This document shows, piece by piece, positions 10,646 through 20,895 of a stretch of DNA of 64,000 bases. Below the pieces are notes generated by a model. The model saw only the letters and a list, made by a program, of their open reading frames with translations. It had not been told where the DNA came from and searched no databases. This DNA is from Ostrinia nubilalis (Eukaryota; Arthropoda; Insecta; Lepidoptera; Crambidae), in the NCBI RefSeq assembly GCF_963855985.1, contig NC_087110.1, forward strand, positions 3,215,001-3,279,000. Direction: 5' to 3'. The position numbers were made by a program, and so were the translations under genes. Every line of letters starts with the position of its first letter. The first letter of the stretch is position 1.

Positions 10646-11004
10646 GTATTTTAATCTTGGCGCATAGTATCCGCAGACAAGCTGTAATATAAGTAACAGT
10701 AGGTAATATAAACAAAATAATGAATGCAAATGCATTAAGCTAACATTTGACAGGTTGTGCAACCGTATCCTTCAAATACTAGACCTATCTAACAAGAATG
10801 TTGGCTGTCTGTTTGTGTGCCTCATAATAACTGTTTTCATACTTTTCCTTTCATTTGCATAAACATTTTGACAGCATACGGGTTTTCTAAACTATAGCAT
10901 AGATAGCAGGTTCACCCGCGGAATTTTGTCATATCTGTATTAAATAAATATATTCAGGTGTCGGTTTGTACGTCAATTGACAGCTTTTTACTAGTGCACA
11001 GGTT
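10646..11004. other. Intergenic, nothing recognised
   Basis: AT-rich, no coherent feature. Confidence 0.5.
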
Positions 11005-11150
11005 GCTGATTAATTTCGTTGCGGGTCTAATGACAGTTTAACTTTCCCCCGGGACAAACTTGATCTACACTGGTTGGGTTTTATTGGCGGTCAAGCTGTA
11101 AATCCTGGCTACACAGAAGTTGCAGCGGTGGGAAATAGAGGTGTGAATGT
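11005..11150 (-). repeat. Interspersed repeat A copy
   Basis: Reverse-orientation copy with 'ctttcccccgggacaaact' and 'ggttgggttttattggcgg'. Confidence 0.65.
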
Positions 11151-11234
11151 CATGTAGTGCATAGGTACGACTACATTTTTTTTACACCAGAAAATTGATT
11201 TTTACAGATAATCTCTACTGGTCTGGAATAGGAC

Positions 11235-11385
11235 CACTCCCACTCTTCCTATGGGTGTCGTAAAAGGCGACTTAGGGAAAAAATGTGCACACATCAGGCC
11301 TTCCCAACCCTTCTGTCCAGCGATGGGAGTGCAGGCCAAATCCCTCGTTAAATAAAGAGGATTGTGCTCCTTCTGCAGTGTACAC
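11235..11385 (+). repeat. Interspersed repeat D copy
   Basis: 'cccactcttcctatgggtgt', 'gtaaaaggcgacttag' and 'acatcaggccttcccaac' match the copy at 9640. Confidence 0.55.
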
Positions 11386-11419
11386 TAAGCATCTGATGAT
11401 GATGAAAGAAAGAAAGAAA

Positions 11420-12195
11420 CATTTATTACGATGAACATCACTTAGTTAAGGACAAATGATGATGGACTTTTACTGGTAATATTAGTGTACCTACTTACTT
11501 AGTGGTACATAAAGCTGATTACTCAGTTATTTACTTATACAATTGCCTAAGAATATACCTATGCGAATAATCATACTAGGCTTTTGCAAACAAATAAGAG
11601 GTGCAGATCTTTGCCCTATTCAAAATTGTGCAAATAAACATTTGAATTGAAGTACAAAATGCGGTATTTCAAGGATATTTTTAAACCTTACGGCATATTC
11701 CACACAAACACAAAATGGTCGATGAAGTCAACGCACTTGCGATTATCGTAAAATAATAAAAAACTAAAGACTCGGTTTTGGAGATCCTTGTACCTAACTA
11801 AAAAGCAATTCTTAAAACTCATCCTTTCTTTCCTTCTTCAACTATTCTCAGCTATCTTCTAATCTTTTTGTAGACAATTTTATTGCATTTCTTTCATTTT
11901 ATTGAAGCATTATAAATTGAACCCCCTTTGTGCATCTTTTGTTAAAATTGTTTATTTTCCAATTAAATAAAAAAACTTGTTGAGTTAGCTCCATTATGAT
12001 ATCCGAAGAAGAGAATCGAAGCAAATCGCCGGCGTATAATACAGAACCCTGTAGTATATCTCCTTTGCCACTTTATGTTTTATATTGCTTACAAAAAAAT
12101 ACAATCCTTAGACCTTAGGTTTTATATCCTATGGTCATGACCTTAATGGAATCAATAAAACAATAAAAAATGTTTACTCCATTAGGCCCTGTTTC
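11420..12195. other. Intergenic, nothing recognised
   Basis: AT-rich sequence. No frame over 60 codons with support and no terminal repeats. Confidence 0.5.
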
Positions 12196-12211
12196 CATTA
12201 GGTCGGATCCG

Positions 12212-12343
12212 ACTCGGTTGAAGTCGGATACCTATCGGAAGTAAGGTGTTTACATCTACCGGACAGATGGAAACACTCGGCCCGGATCCACACAAATTAT
12301 TGGGCCACTAGAACTTCCGAATCTCGGTCAAATCCGACTCCCG
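12212..12343. mobile_element. Probable fold-back MITE
   Basis: 'gactcggttgaagtcggata' and 'atcggaagt' near the left are mirrored by 'acttccga' and 'tctcggtcaaatccgact' near the right. Termini and duplication are not clear. Confidence 0.45.
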
Positions 12344-12364
12344 TAATATAAAATTATTTTTCAA

Positions 12365-12575
12365 CTATGAGACATCGGAGGGAAGTCGAACCTTAATTTC
12401 GAACTCCTCCTATGTTCTTCTGATTAATGTCATTGCGGGTCCTATGACAGTTTAACTTTCCCCCGGGACAAACTTGACCTTCATTGGTTGGGTTTTTATG
12501 GCGGTCAAGCTGTAGATCCTGGCTACACAGGTGTTGCAGTGCTGGGAACGAGAGGTGGGAATATTTATTATGGGA
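12365..12575 (-). repeat. Interspersed repeat A copy, near full length
   Basis: Reverse orientation, from 'ggagggaagtcgaacc' to 'gggaacgagaggtggga'. Confidence 0.7.
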
Positions 12576-13140
12576 CATCCACTGCTGGACAAAGGCAAAA
12601 AAAATGTTCACAACTACTGCGCTGCCCGCATTCTGGTGCTTCGTGATCTATTAATTTACTAGGTAAGTATACAATACATTAATGATCTAGTATTTCTTAT
12701 TTTACTACTTATTTTGATGCCTGGTGGTTTGCGTACGGAAATACTTCGAAAGTTGCGGTTGCGGTTCACATTCCGATGGAGGCAAATAAACCAAGACTTA
12801 TGCTTTACTCATGTTGTATTAACTTAAATCTTATTATGGTATAAAAATATAATATTCATATCGAATGAGATATTCCCATTTTGAGAAGTCTACTTTTTGA
12901 GAAATCTCTATTATGCTTCTAAAGGGTCTTGACGACTTGATCGATTAAATAAAAATTTTTCGTAAGTAGGTATAATAATATTATGTGAAATCAAAATTTG
13001 TTGAAAAAGCGGGAAGCTTTCTTGAAAATTGTCAAATTTTCGCTACTGCTACGGTTCAATATCATAGGTAGTATTATTTAGAAGACGTAGTGTAAGATTT
13101 TAGTAGGTACTTGCAGGTGCAATTAATAAAAACATTGGTT
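12576..13140. other. Intergenic, nothing recognised
   Basis: AT-rich, no frames with domain support. Confidence 0.5.
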
Positions 13141-13200
13141 CATCATCATCACCATATATCAGCCAAAGGACGTCCACTGCTGAACATAGGCCTTCAAATG
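13141..13200 (-). mobile_element. RTE-type LINE 3' tip
   Basis: 'catcatcatcaccatatatc' then 'ggacgtccactgctgaacat', the terminal 60 bp in reverse. Confidence 0.6.
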
Positions 13201-13845
13201 TTTGGCATCACCAAAAACGTCGGTGTTCATGATTTTAAAACAGCAATAATAAACTTCAATCCACATAAACGTTAACAAGCCAACAGTTTTATCATTTAGC
13301 ATGTCTCTGATCTGCATGTTCCCACACATGACAATTAATTGTAGCCTTGATGTAAATGTCGATTAAGTAATTTAACGGGTGTATACTAACTAGATAGTGT
13401 AGCTATACGAATAAATCATAAACATACGTTCACACTGAGGTTCACACTGATGCACACCTCACGCTTGTAAAAATAAATTTTACCAGCTTTTACTTTTGGA
13501 TTTTTAAATTTTACATGTCACAAACAAACTTTATCGCACGCGTCCCTGTTTCAAAAATCGGGATAATAATACAGGGTGGAAACGATAAGTGATCTCACTC
13601 GATTATTTCTAAACTATACAAGATATCGAAAAACTGGTTTCTGATCCTGAAAGTGATCTGATCTTTCAAACGGTACCAATAATAGGTTACAAAATAAACT
13701 GGAACTATTCGAAAATTCAATGTTTCTAGCTTCCTAGTATAAACTATTCTATAACAGAACTATGAAATTTCATCAAAATAGTTTTAGTTGTCTAGAGAGA
13801 GATGAATGCGTAATAGACAAACGGTTATTTTCGCATTTAAGATAG
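13201..13845. other. Intergenic, old Helitron-like scrap only
   Basis: Around 13515-13565, 'tatcgcacgcgtccctgttt' resembles the inside of the Helitron-like element at 9382. Otherwise nothing is recognised. Confidence 0.4.
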
Positions 13846-13849
13846 TACT

Positions 13850-14042
13850 AGCTTTCCGCCCGCGGCTTCGCCCGAGTAGAATTTTTCGTTTTTTTATATT
13901 ATAACCTATGACACTCAGCAATAATGTGGCTTTCTGTTGGTGAAAGAATTTAAAAAATCGGTTCAGTAGATCCCGAGATTACCCCTTACAATTTAACAAA
14001 TATACAAACACACAAACTTCACCTCTTTATAATATAGATTAG
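13850..14042 (-). mobile_element. Helitron-like element, third subfamily
   Basis: Starts 'actagctttccgcccgcggc' and ends 'cacctctttataatataga' 'ttagta'. The middle ('tcggttcagtagatcccgag') differs from the copy at 9382. Confidence 0.55.
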
Positions 14043-14067
14043 TAGGGAAGTAGAGTATCGACAAGTG

Positions 14068-14145
14068 CACGTGTGACGTCCACTTACAATGTGGACAGAT
14101 GACCTTATAAAGGTAGCAGCAAGGTCCATCCAGCAGGGCGCTGAT
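14068..14145 (+). mobile_element. RTE-type LINE fragment, internal
   Basis: 'gtgtgacgtccacttacaat' 'gtggacagatgacc' 'ttataaaggtagcag' matches the region just 5' of the common 3' end. The terminus itself is missing. Confidence 0.5.
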
Positions 14146-14440
14146 GCTGATTTCGTTAGGAGGAAATTTACAGTTTGATATTAACTAAAATTAATACAAA
14201 TTCTGCCAAATTGTACTTTCCACGAATATTATACCAAAACTGGCATTTTTATTTTTCCTGTTCGTTTTTCCCAATTTAGGTAGGTATTATTAAGGTCCAA
14301 TTATTTTCATATCTTTATTGATATTTATAACTAATCATTAGAGAGGTATTTTGATTTGATTTATACGATTTGATTACCTACAATAAAATATGAAAAACGT
14401 CTAACAAATCTTTTTTCATGTAGCCATTATCACACGCTCC
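14146..14440. other. Intergenic, nothing recognised
   Basis: AT-rich, no coherent feature. Confidence 0.45.
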
Positions 14441-14444
14441 TAAA

Positions 14445-14628
14445 GCCCGTTTTCCACCAAAGTGTAGCCGATACATGAGTGAGAAGAGCTGAGACGAGAT
14501 ATTGTGTGGAATTTCGATAATAAATGTTGCACTTAATGGGACAGAGCAGAGAAACAAAACAACAAGAGAAGAAGTCTCCGGACAAGGACATCTCCGCTTC
14601 CCTCCGCATTGGTGGAAATAACCTGCCA
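14445..14628. mobile_element. Possible MITE
   Basis: 'cccgttttccaccaaag' near the left and 'cattggtggaaataacc' near the right share an inverted 'tttccaccaa' core. The 93-codon reverse frame over it is a by-product. Confidence 0.4.
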
Positions 14629-15260
14629 CTATTCCAGTCGTCTTCGTACTCGTGATCACTCGTCTCTCCTCCTCCTTAGTGGATAACTGCCCTGATTCGT
14701 TTAAGCTACACGTATTTTAATGTCAATGCAGCCAAAAGCCAACAGTGCAGTCGCACCTTAACGCAAGGTCAAATGTTAAATATCTATGTCAACACCTAAT
14801 TGTGTCTCGAATCTCGATCTTAAGAGTTGTGACATATCTTAAGACCACTTGACACGGTTGTAGGGGTTAAAGGTCAAAACAGTAGTTAATTGCTACAAGC
14901 ATTTCAATCTAGATTCATACTTGATGAAGACAAAGGTCAGCTTCTTCTTAATTGGGCAGTTAACACCTTTACCAATAATTCCAAAAGAATAAAACACTTC
15001 ACTAACGCCTTGAAAACGGATTTAGTTTTGCTTTAGATTTTTAGTGACTTCAGCATCCGATTTTTTTGCAAGTCACATAATTAAAGGATGTTAAAGAGTA
15101 ACAACAACAAGAACAGCTTTGTAACTAATAGCTGAATGACTTTGCCAACTAGTGACATCAAGGGTTCCATTTGTCATACATTTGCCCTCAAGTATTGTCT
15201 TTTTATATGGGCAATGACGTTATGACAGCATATAAAATTAGGTCAATTTTACTAACTACA
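14629..15260. other. Intergenic, upstream of serpin 1
   Basis: No repeat core or frame recognised. Confidence 0.4.
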
Positions 15261-15262
15261 TA

Positions 15263-15366
15263 CGCGGGAGGTGCCTGGATGCAGGCGGCGCAGGACAATT
15301 CAGTCGTTATGGAAATCCTTGAGGGAGGCCTTTGAACAGCAGTGGACGTCATTTAGCTGAAACGAA
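15263..15366 (+). mobile_element. RTE-type LINE 3' end fragment
   Basis: 'gcgggaggtgcctggatgca' ... 'cagcagtggacgtcatttag' 'ctgaaacgaacg'. It lies about 350 bp upstream of the serpin 1 start codon. Confidence 0.7.
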
Positions 15367-15581
15367 CGATTTTAATACGAAAAAGCTATTTTTCTTCATT
15401 GACTAGGTACAAAGTAATTAACAAAACGTTTTAATGTCTCAAGCTTTTCAATTTTATCACGCTAATTACAAACACATAATTTAAACTTGCACAAACAACA
15501 GCTAATTCGATCCTAAACGATTTATTATCCGAATTAGGGACAGTCAAGTGAAACAAATCGATTGACTCGCACGCTAGTCCA

Positions 15582-15622
15582 TATAAACCCTTGGATCGTG
15601 ATTAGAGGTTAGGTAATCAGTT
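15582..15622 (+). promoter_or_regulatory. Candidate core promoter of serpin 1
   Basis: TATAAA at 15582-15587 lies 37 bp upstream of TCAGT (A at 15619), the arthropod initiator consensus. The start codon is at 15715, which would give a leader of about 96 nt. The spacing is slightly longer than usual; the call is inference from motifs. Confidence 0.5.
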
Positions 15623-15714
15623 AAATGATAGTCATTGTGAGTCCGACGTGAGAAGTCCATTGTGGATTGGATCGGTTTGCGTCGGAGTCGAACTTAGTAC
15701 TATCTGTGAGTAGA

Positions 15715-16914
15715 ATGTGGAAGGTTGTATCAGTGGTGTGCGCGGTTTTCGCGAGCGCGTGCGCAGCGCCGGCAGAAATACAAAGCTTCGCGCCTATAAA
15801 CGAATTCGCGCTGCAACTACTCGAAAACACTTACGCTTACCAAGACAATTTTGGCAATAAGAACATCGCTATATCACCTTTATCGATATGGAGCATATTC
15901 TCTTTATTAGCCGAAGGATCTTCTGGCGAAACGTTCTTGGAATTAATGAAAGGATTAAAACTGCCGAGAGACTTGAGAACGACTCAAGCTTTGCACAGAG
16001 CTGTGAATAATCAATTAAAGAGTAACAAAGAAGATGTCACGTTAATAGGACAATCAGCTATGTTTCCTGATTGCTCTTTGGAGGTGTTGCCCGAATTTTG
16101 TGAAGCAGCAACGTCTTATAACACTGACATTTATGTGGTGGACCCATCTAACACCACGAAACTAGCCCACGATATTAATTTGTACGTGTGCCTCGCTACG
16201 GATGGACTAATTGCCAATGCAGTAACTCCTGAGCTCCTGACAGATTTAAGAATGGTCCTGGTGGATGCTCTCTACTTCAAAGCAAGCTGGACGTACCAAT
16301 TCGACCCGTCCCGAACAAAAGAAAGCTCATTCTTCAACCTCCAAGGGAAGAACATAGGATCAGTGAACATGATGTACCAAAAAGCACCACATAATATTGC
16401 GTATCCCGAGCAAATTGAGGCCCAAGTTTTAGAAATGACATACGGGAAGAACGGGCAGTATTCTATGATGATTTTATTGCCTTTCAATGGGGTCCCTACT
16501 AACAAAGTTTTGAAGAATTTGGCTACCAAACCCATGGATTGGATCGCTGAGTTAAGGGAAACTGGCAGTGGCACTGACGTGGATTGTTTTATCCCCCGTT
16601 TTAAATTATCGACTCGTCAGGATATGATAACTCCGTTGCAGTACTCTGGCATAGTTTCCATATTTGATTCCAAGAAATCCCAGCTGCCTGGTGTAGCAGA
16701 CAGTCCTTTGTACGTCACAAAGACGATTCAGAATGTTGAGATTGAAGTCACGGAGGAAGGGACTACGGCAGCAGCGTCAACCGTTGTAGGTTTGGAAAAT
16801 CGCATTCTAGCGCAAAGGTTTGAAGCGAATAGGGAATTCATATTTTTAATAATGGAGAGAAGTTCAAATGTAATATTATTCGCTGGTGTCTACGGTGAGC
16901 CATCTTTAGATTGA
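15715..16914 (+). CDS. Secreted serine protease inhibitor (serpin), intronless, 399 aa
   Basis: A complete serpin in one exon; 399 residues is normal for a secreted serpin. The open frame extends upstream to 15667, but only through a TTG, so the ATG at 15715 is the start. It opens with a classical signal peptide (MWKVVSVVCAVFASACA, cleavage probably near residues 17-20). The reactive-centre hinge EEGTTAAAST (residues 347-356) is the small-residue hinge of inhibitory serpins. Counting from it, P1-P1' is Arg363-Ile364, predicting inhibition of trypsin-like proteases, in insects often clip-domain haemolymph enzymes. After the loop, 'FEANREFIFLI' matches the C-terminal serpin signature except that Glu replaces the usual Pro. 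Asn146 lies in an N-glycosylation sequon. A polyadenylation-type AATAAA follows at 16980. Family and secretion are well supported; the target protease is inference. Confidence 0.96.
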   Translation: MWKVVSVVCAVFASACAAPAEIQSFAPINEFALQLLENTYAYQDNFGNKNIAISPLSIWSIFSLLAEGSSGETFLELMKGLKLPRDLRTTQALHRAVNNQLKSNKEDVTLIGQSAMFPDCSLEVLPEFCEAATSYNTDIYVVDPSNTTKLAHDINLYVCLATDGLIANAVTPELLTDLRMVLVDALYFKASWTYQFDPSRTKESSFFNLQGKNIGSVNMMYQKAPHNIAYPEQIEAQVLEMTYGKNGQYSMMILLPFNGVPTNKVLKNLATKPMDWIAELRETGSGTDVDCFIPRFKLSTRQDMITPLQYSGIVSIFDSKKSQLPGVADSPLYVTKTIQNVEIEVTEEGTTAAASTVVGLENRILAQRFEANREFIFLIMERSSNVILFAGVYGEPSLD

Positions 16915-16978
16915 TTGGTTTTGAATATTTGGAATCTCGAGACGATGTTTTCTGTGAAGTTGACTAATTGTATTATGA

Positions 16979-17000
16979 AAATAAAATAGAAACAAAATAA
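16979..17000 (+). terminator. Candidate polyadenylation signals of serpin 1
   Basis: AATAAA at 16980-16985 and again near 16995, 65-85 bp after the stop codon. Another AATAAA near 17514 could serve a longer 3' end. Confidence 0.5.
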
Positions 17001-17107
17001 AATGGACACGCCATTTTGTTTCTTATTTTGATTTCACATGTAGATTAATTTTATTATAACTGTAAGCAACATTCCTGCCACTAATTAATTTTGTAGCTAA
17101 ATAGCAC

Positions 17108-17232
17108 CTAAGGCTGGGTTGCACCATCTTACTTTAACTTTGACAAACGTCAGAAATCTGTCAAACTCCATACAAAAAGCACCGGTTATCGTTATAGTTA
17201 CGGTCAAAGTTGGTGGTGCAACTCAGCCAAAG
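17108..17232. mobile_element. MITE family M1, copy 1
   Basis: Termini 'aaggctgggttgcaccatct' and 'ggtggtgcaactcagcca' are inverse, with inner 'ctttgacaaacgtca' and 'caccggttatcgttatag'. Other copies are at 20365, 38237, 58032 and 63060. Noncoding, about 120 bp. Confidence 0.8.
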
Positions 17233-17920
17233 TAGGTAGGTATTACAGCTAGGTACACAAAATGCCAGTGTTTAGCTAATGTGCGGTCTTCTGTACCACG
17301 ATAGATTGGGTTCTGCGATAATGTCATCTATCTAGTTGTCATAAGAACCTTTTTTAAACTTAAAAGTTATATTATTTCTTTGTGTTCATGACTGTACAAA
17401 TTAAAGTTACCATTAATATTATGTACCTATATTTTTATTGTTTTCGTTCGCGAATTGTTAATATTTTGTGATTGGCCAGTCATAGGATGTAATGTATGAA
17501 TTTTTGTACTGAAATAAAAACGTGTTTTAAATTATGTGTTTTATTATTCATTCATTATTGTCGAGCGTGAGAAAATTACACAATATTTAATTTTATCATA
17601 TTCATGATACGATATTTATGTTGTAGGCTGTTTATAATTTAATAAGTTTCTAATTAAATTTATAATTACATACTAGTAACTAGTAACTTTTTGTATGCCA
17701 AATTAATTGGGTAACTCCAACCGTTTTGAATCTGCAAAAACTTATTTGCCATTTGAAAATGGATCGTAGCTAAAAATAAATAACCATACAGCTTCCTTAT
17801 AAATAAATTCATAGAACTATGGGAATATAATGTGTAAACAACTAAAATAGATTTAACAGTTAGTCAAACCAAGATTTTTTTACGACCAAAAATAAACATG
17901 AATCTGGAAATGTCAGGTTC
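17233..17920. other. Intergenic, nothing recognised
   Basis: AT-rich. An AATAAA at about 17514 may close a long serpin 1 transcript. Confidence 0.4.
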
Positions 17921-17924
17921 GATT

Positions 17925-18130
17925 CCTAAAAAAAGCATATACTGCACATAAATAAATAAATATCCTTGGACATTTTACACTGCGACTCTAGTCCCAAACT
18001 AAGCAAAGCTTGTACCTACTATGGGTACTAGACAGCGGATATAAACAACTTATACTTTTTTGTAAATGTCATACATAATACAAAACACTCTCATCATACA
18101 TAATAAACATCACAGTGAATAGATAGATTA
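17925..18130 (-). mobile_element. SINE family 2 body, inverted
   Basis: Reverse complement of the body of the SINE at 5500-5790: 'atatccttggacatttta', 'ctctagtcccaaactaagca' and 'cagcggatataaacaactta'. Confidence 0.6.
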
Positions 18131-18432
18131 AGTAAAGAAGAAGCAATTAATATTTCAGTATTTATTTATGTGTTTATTATCCTTGAATCTCTTCAAGACA
18201 GCCTTGTAGTACATCGGTGTCTATTTACTACACTACAACTACCACTTTGTCCTAGGTCGTCAAAGATTATGTAACACTGGTATTATTTACAACAAACGAC
18301 ATAACCGTTTAATTGCCCCTATTGTAGCATTTTTTCTACAGTTTACCTATAGCGTAAACACTTTGCAACATGATATCATAGCTGCGGCAAAAAGATGAAC
18401 CGTTGGTAAAGGAGTAGAGGACAGTAGGTTTA

Positions 18433-18690
18433 TTGTACAGCTTGGATCTTGAAGTGGAGCCACCGAAAAACGCAGCGTGTGACGTCCACCTACAAGGTGG
18501 ACAGATGACCAAGTTGTCAGGTCGTCAGTGCACCTTGTGGGTTGACGTCTCACGCTGCGTTCTTCGGTACGTGTTATTAGTAAGAAGGCGCTGGATGCAG
18601 GCCGCTACCAACCGTGCGATGTGGAAGTCATTGGGGGTGGCCTATGTTCAGCAGTGGACGTCCTGTGGCTGAAATGATAATGATTATAAA
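18433..18690 (+). mobile_element. RTE-type LINE 3' end with an inverted 5' piece
   Basis: The 3' half (18585-18690) is a normal forward LINE end with 'aaggcgctggatgcaggccg' and 'cagcagtggacgtcctgtgg'. Upstream, a forward piece (about 18468-18510, 'accgaaaaacgcagcgtgtg') is followed by its own inverse (about 18528-18570, 'tcacgctgcgttcttcggta'). The inverted copy is consistent with a rearranged or twin-primed insertion. Confidence 0.7.
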
Positions 18691-18854
18691 TAATCAAATC
18701 AAATAATAAGCAAATATGCAGAAAAAATATAAAATCATGCACAAAAAACTGCTATGGAATAGTTGTTTGGCCCCTCTGACAAATAAACTCAGCATACAAG
18801 ACCGCATGGGGCATGTCTCGAAACTGATTTTCAGCGGGGGCCCTTTCAGATAGG

Positions 18855-19041
18855 TATGTTCGTTCGTTCGTTTCAGCCAAATGACGTCCACTGCTGGACA
18901 AAGGCCTCCTCCAAGGTTTTCCACAATGCACGGTCCTGCGCTGCCCGCATCCAGGCTCTTCCCGCGACCTTTACGAGATCGTCGGTCCACCTAGTAGGAG
19001 GCCTGCCCACGCTACGTCTTCCAGCCCGTGGTCAGCCAGCC
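18855..19041 (-). mobile_element. RTE-type LINE 3' end fragment
   Basis: Reverse orientation: 'cgtttcagccaaatgacgtc' 'cactgctggacaaaggcctc' ... 'gatcgtcggtccacctag' ... 'cccacgctacgtcttccagc'. One of the longer forms. Confidence 0.75.
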
Positions 19042-19171
19042 AGATAGGTATGTAGGTACTGGATGGTAAATAGCCAAGTAAGCTAGTAAAGTGTCAAGTA
19101 GACACTGGGCGGGACACTGACAAGACTTTGATGCTAAATTACCTACTTCTATTATTTTTATTTTATACTTC

Positions 19172-19405
19172 ACACGTTCGCAAACATTACTATGAGATGG
19201 CGCGTGGACACACAGGGTCACACATATAACGCCCCTGGGTCTGCGGGTGTGTATGGGCGACGGTAATCACTTACCATCAGGTGATCCGTCTGCTCGTTTG
19301 CCTCCTATCACATAAAAAAAAACAGGGTCACACACGAACCAATCTAGCTAGCTCTATTCAACGCTATGCGTTCGGTTTGCTGCTTCTCTTAAGCAAGCAT
19401 CGCTT
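19172..19405. mobile_element. MITE family M2, interrupted by a retroposon tip
   Basis: 'cgttcgcaaacattactatg' at the left and 'taagcaagcatcgctt' at the right match the uninterrupted copy at 20533-20682. A 97-bp insertion separates the halves. Confidence 0.65.
19225..19321 (+). mobile_element. Retroposon 3' tip with 13-bp target duplication
   Basis: 'taacgcccctgggtctgcgg' ... 'ccatcaggtgatccgtctgc' ... 'cctcctatcacataaaaa' ends in a 9-A run. It is flanked on both sides by ACAGGGTCACACA (19212-19224 and 19322-19334). The tail and duplication are hallmarks of target-primed reverse transcription. The same 3' end lies in another M2 copy at about 55790-55868. Confidence 0.8.
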
Positions 19406-19817
19406 AGAACTTTATTGGGTTATAGTGAATGAGGCTCTAAGTTTACCTACTGAACAAACTTTTCTTATGATCAAGTCGTGACCATCCGTTTGAATTTTAA
19501 AACCAAATTCCGTAAATTATCAAGTCTATAGCCGGATCCGATTTTTTAACTAAAATAATTGTTTAATTATACGTCTGTAATATTGAAATTTAAAAATAAA
19601 ATATTGTCATAGTTTTTTGTGTGCAAATTCCTCCGTTTGTAATCCGTTTAGTAATACCAAACTAAACACTATGGCATAATAAAATCTTAACTATATAGGT
19701 CTATCGCTTAACTCAATCAGTGTCTGAGGTTATAGGAGCAGCACGGGAGGGTGATTTTGTGACGATCAAACGTCAGCGAGACTTCAGATTGTGCTTCAGA
19801 TTTGTATAGTTCCAAAA

Positions 19818-20105
19818 AAAGTGCAGTGAAGTGATAAATTATAAAAAACATTGAAATACTTCGAATTTGAGCGCGCATCGAGTGTCGAGTGGGTTGTCGT
19901 ATGAACAACCCGCTTTGGACCCGGTGGCGTCTCGAAACCTGCTTACGGGCATACTTAACTCCACGGAATCCATGAAAAATCAATAGAACTGAAACACCCA
20001 CGTTCTATTGATAACTATGTCAATATTTTTCACTCGACATTGGCAGAAATAAACCTCCCAGAGAGGTTTGGTTGCCACAAATAAAAAAAAAAAAAAAAAA
20101 AAAAA
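19818..20105 (+). mobile_element. Short retroposon with 23-A tail and 11-bp target duplication
   Basis: The insert begins near 'gtgcagtgaagtgata' and ends 'ggttgccacaaat' plus 23 consecutive A (20083-20105). TAGTTCCAAAA flanks it at 19807-19817 and 20106-20116. At about 288 bp it could be an internally deleted LINE copy, a SINE or a processed transcript. No polymerase III boxes were seen. The pure tail and exact duplication argue for a recent insertion. Confidence 0.8.
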
Positions 20106-20118
20106 TAGTTCCAAAATA

Positions 20119-20260
20119 CTGAACTGTCCTATGCACGACATTGACAGCGGGGCGCCACCGTCAATACCGGATCGCGGGTTCCAATTTTTGCCATGTTGGA
20201 AACCATATAGTTGAACGATGGTAGCGCCCCCCTGTCATTGAGTTTGGTGGGACAGTTCAG
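20119..20260. mobile_element. MITE, 142 bp
   Basis: 'ctgaactgtcc' at the left and 'ggacagttcag' at the right are exact inverses. It overlaps the flank of the retroposon just upstream. Confidence 0.6.
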
Positions 20261-20364
20261 CGTGGGTCATCTATATGCGCTGTCACGTCATAATATGTCA
20301 ATGTCAATCAACCCTCTCGTACCGATCTCATACCTCAGGCACTGAATGAGTTAAGCACTAGTCA

Positions 20365-20488
20365 TAGGCTGAGTTGCACCACCTAACTTTGACCGTAACT
20401 TCAACGATAACCGGTGTTTTTTGTATGGACTTTGACAGATTTTTGCCTTTTGTCAAAGTTAAAGTAAGATGGTGCAACCAAGCCTTAG
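20365..20488. mobile_element. MITE family M1, copy 2
   Basis: 'taggctgagttgcaccacct' to 'agatggtgcaaccaagcct', with 'gataaccggtgttttttgta' inside. Opposite internal orientation to copy 1. Confidence 0.8.
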
Positions 20489-20532
20489 TTGTAGATCGGT
20501 GTCGGTCCTATTTTGTGACAATCGTGTATCTT

Positions 20533-20682
20533 ACGCCCGTTTTCACAAACAATACTATGAGCTCCCACAGAGCGCGTGGACGCACAGGCTGACACACGAA
20601 CCAATCACAGAGCTCTATTCAACGCTGTGCGTTCGATTAGCGGCTTCACTTAAGCAAGTATCGTTTGTGAATACGGGCGTTA
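20533..20682. mobile_element. MITE family M2, intact copy
   Basis: Ends 'cgcccgttttcacaaacaat' and 'atcgtttgtgaatacgggcg' are inverse, 150 bp apart. The two 70-codon frames across it are by-products. Confidence 0.75.
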
Positions 20683-20895
20683 GACTGTTTTCTCTATAAT
20701 TCGACGGTCAGCAGCCGCCGTGTAAACGCTGCGCAGGCGCTGGCGATACAATAAAGTTACGACGACGGTCCCTATTATAGTAGTACAACATCTATCTACT
20801 GTTAGATATACAGACCTACTGTGATCATTGTATCCGACTCGCATTTAGTTTAATATGTAACTAAGGAAAACCTGTAATTGGCATTACTTGCTATA

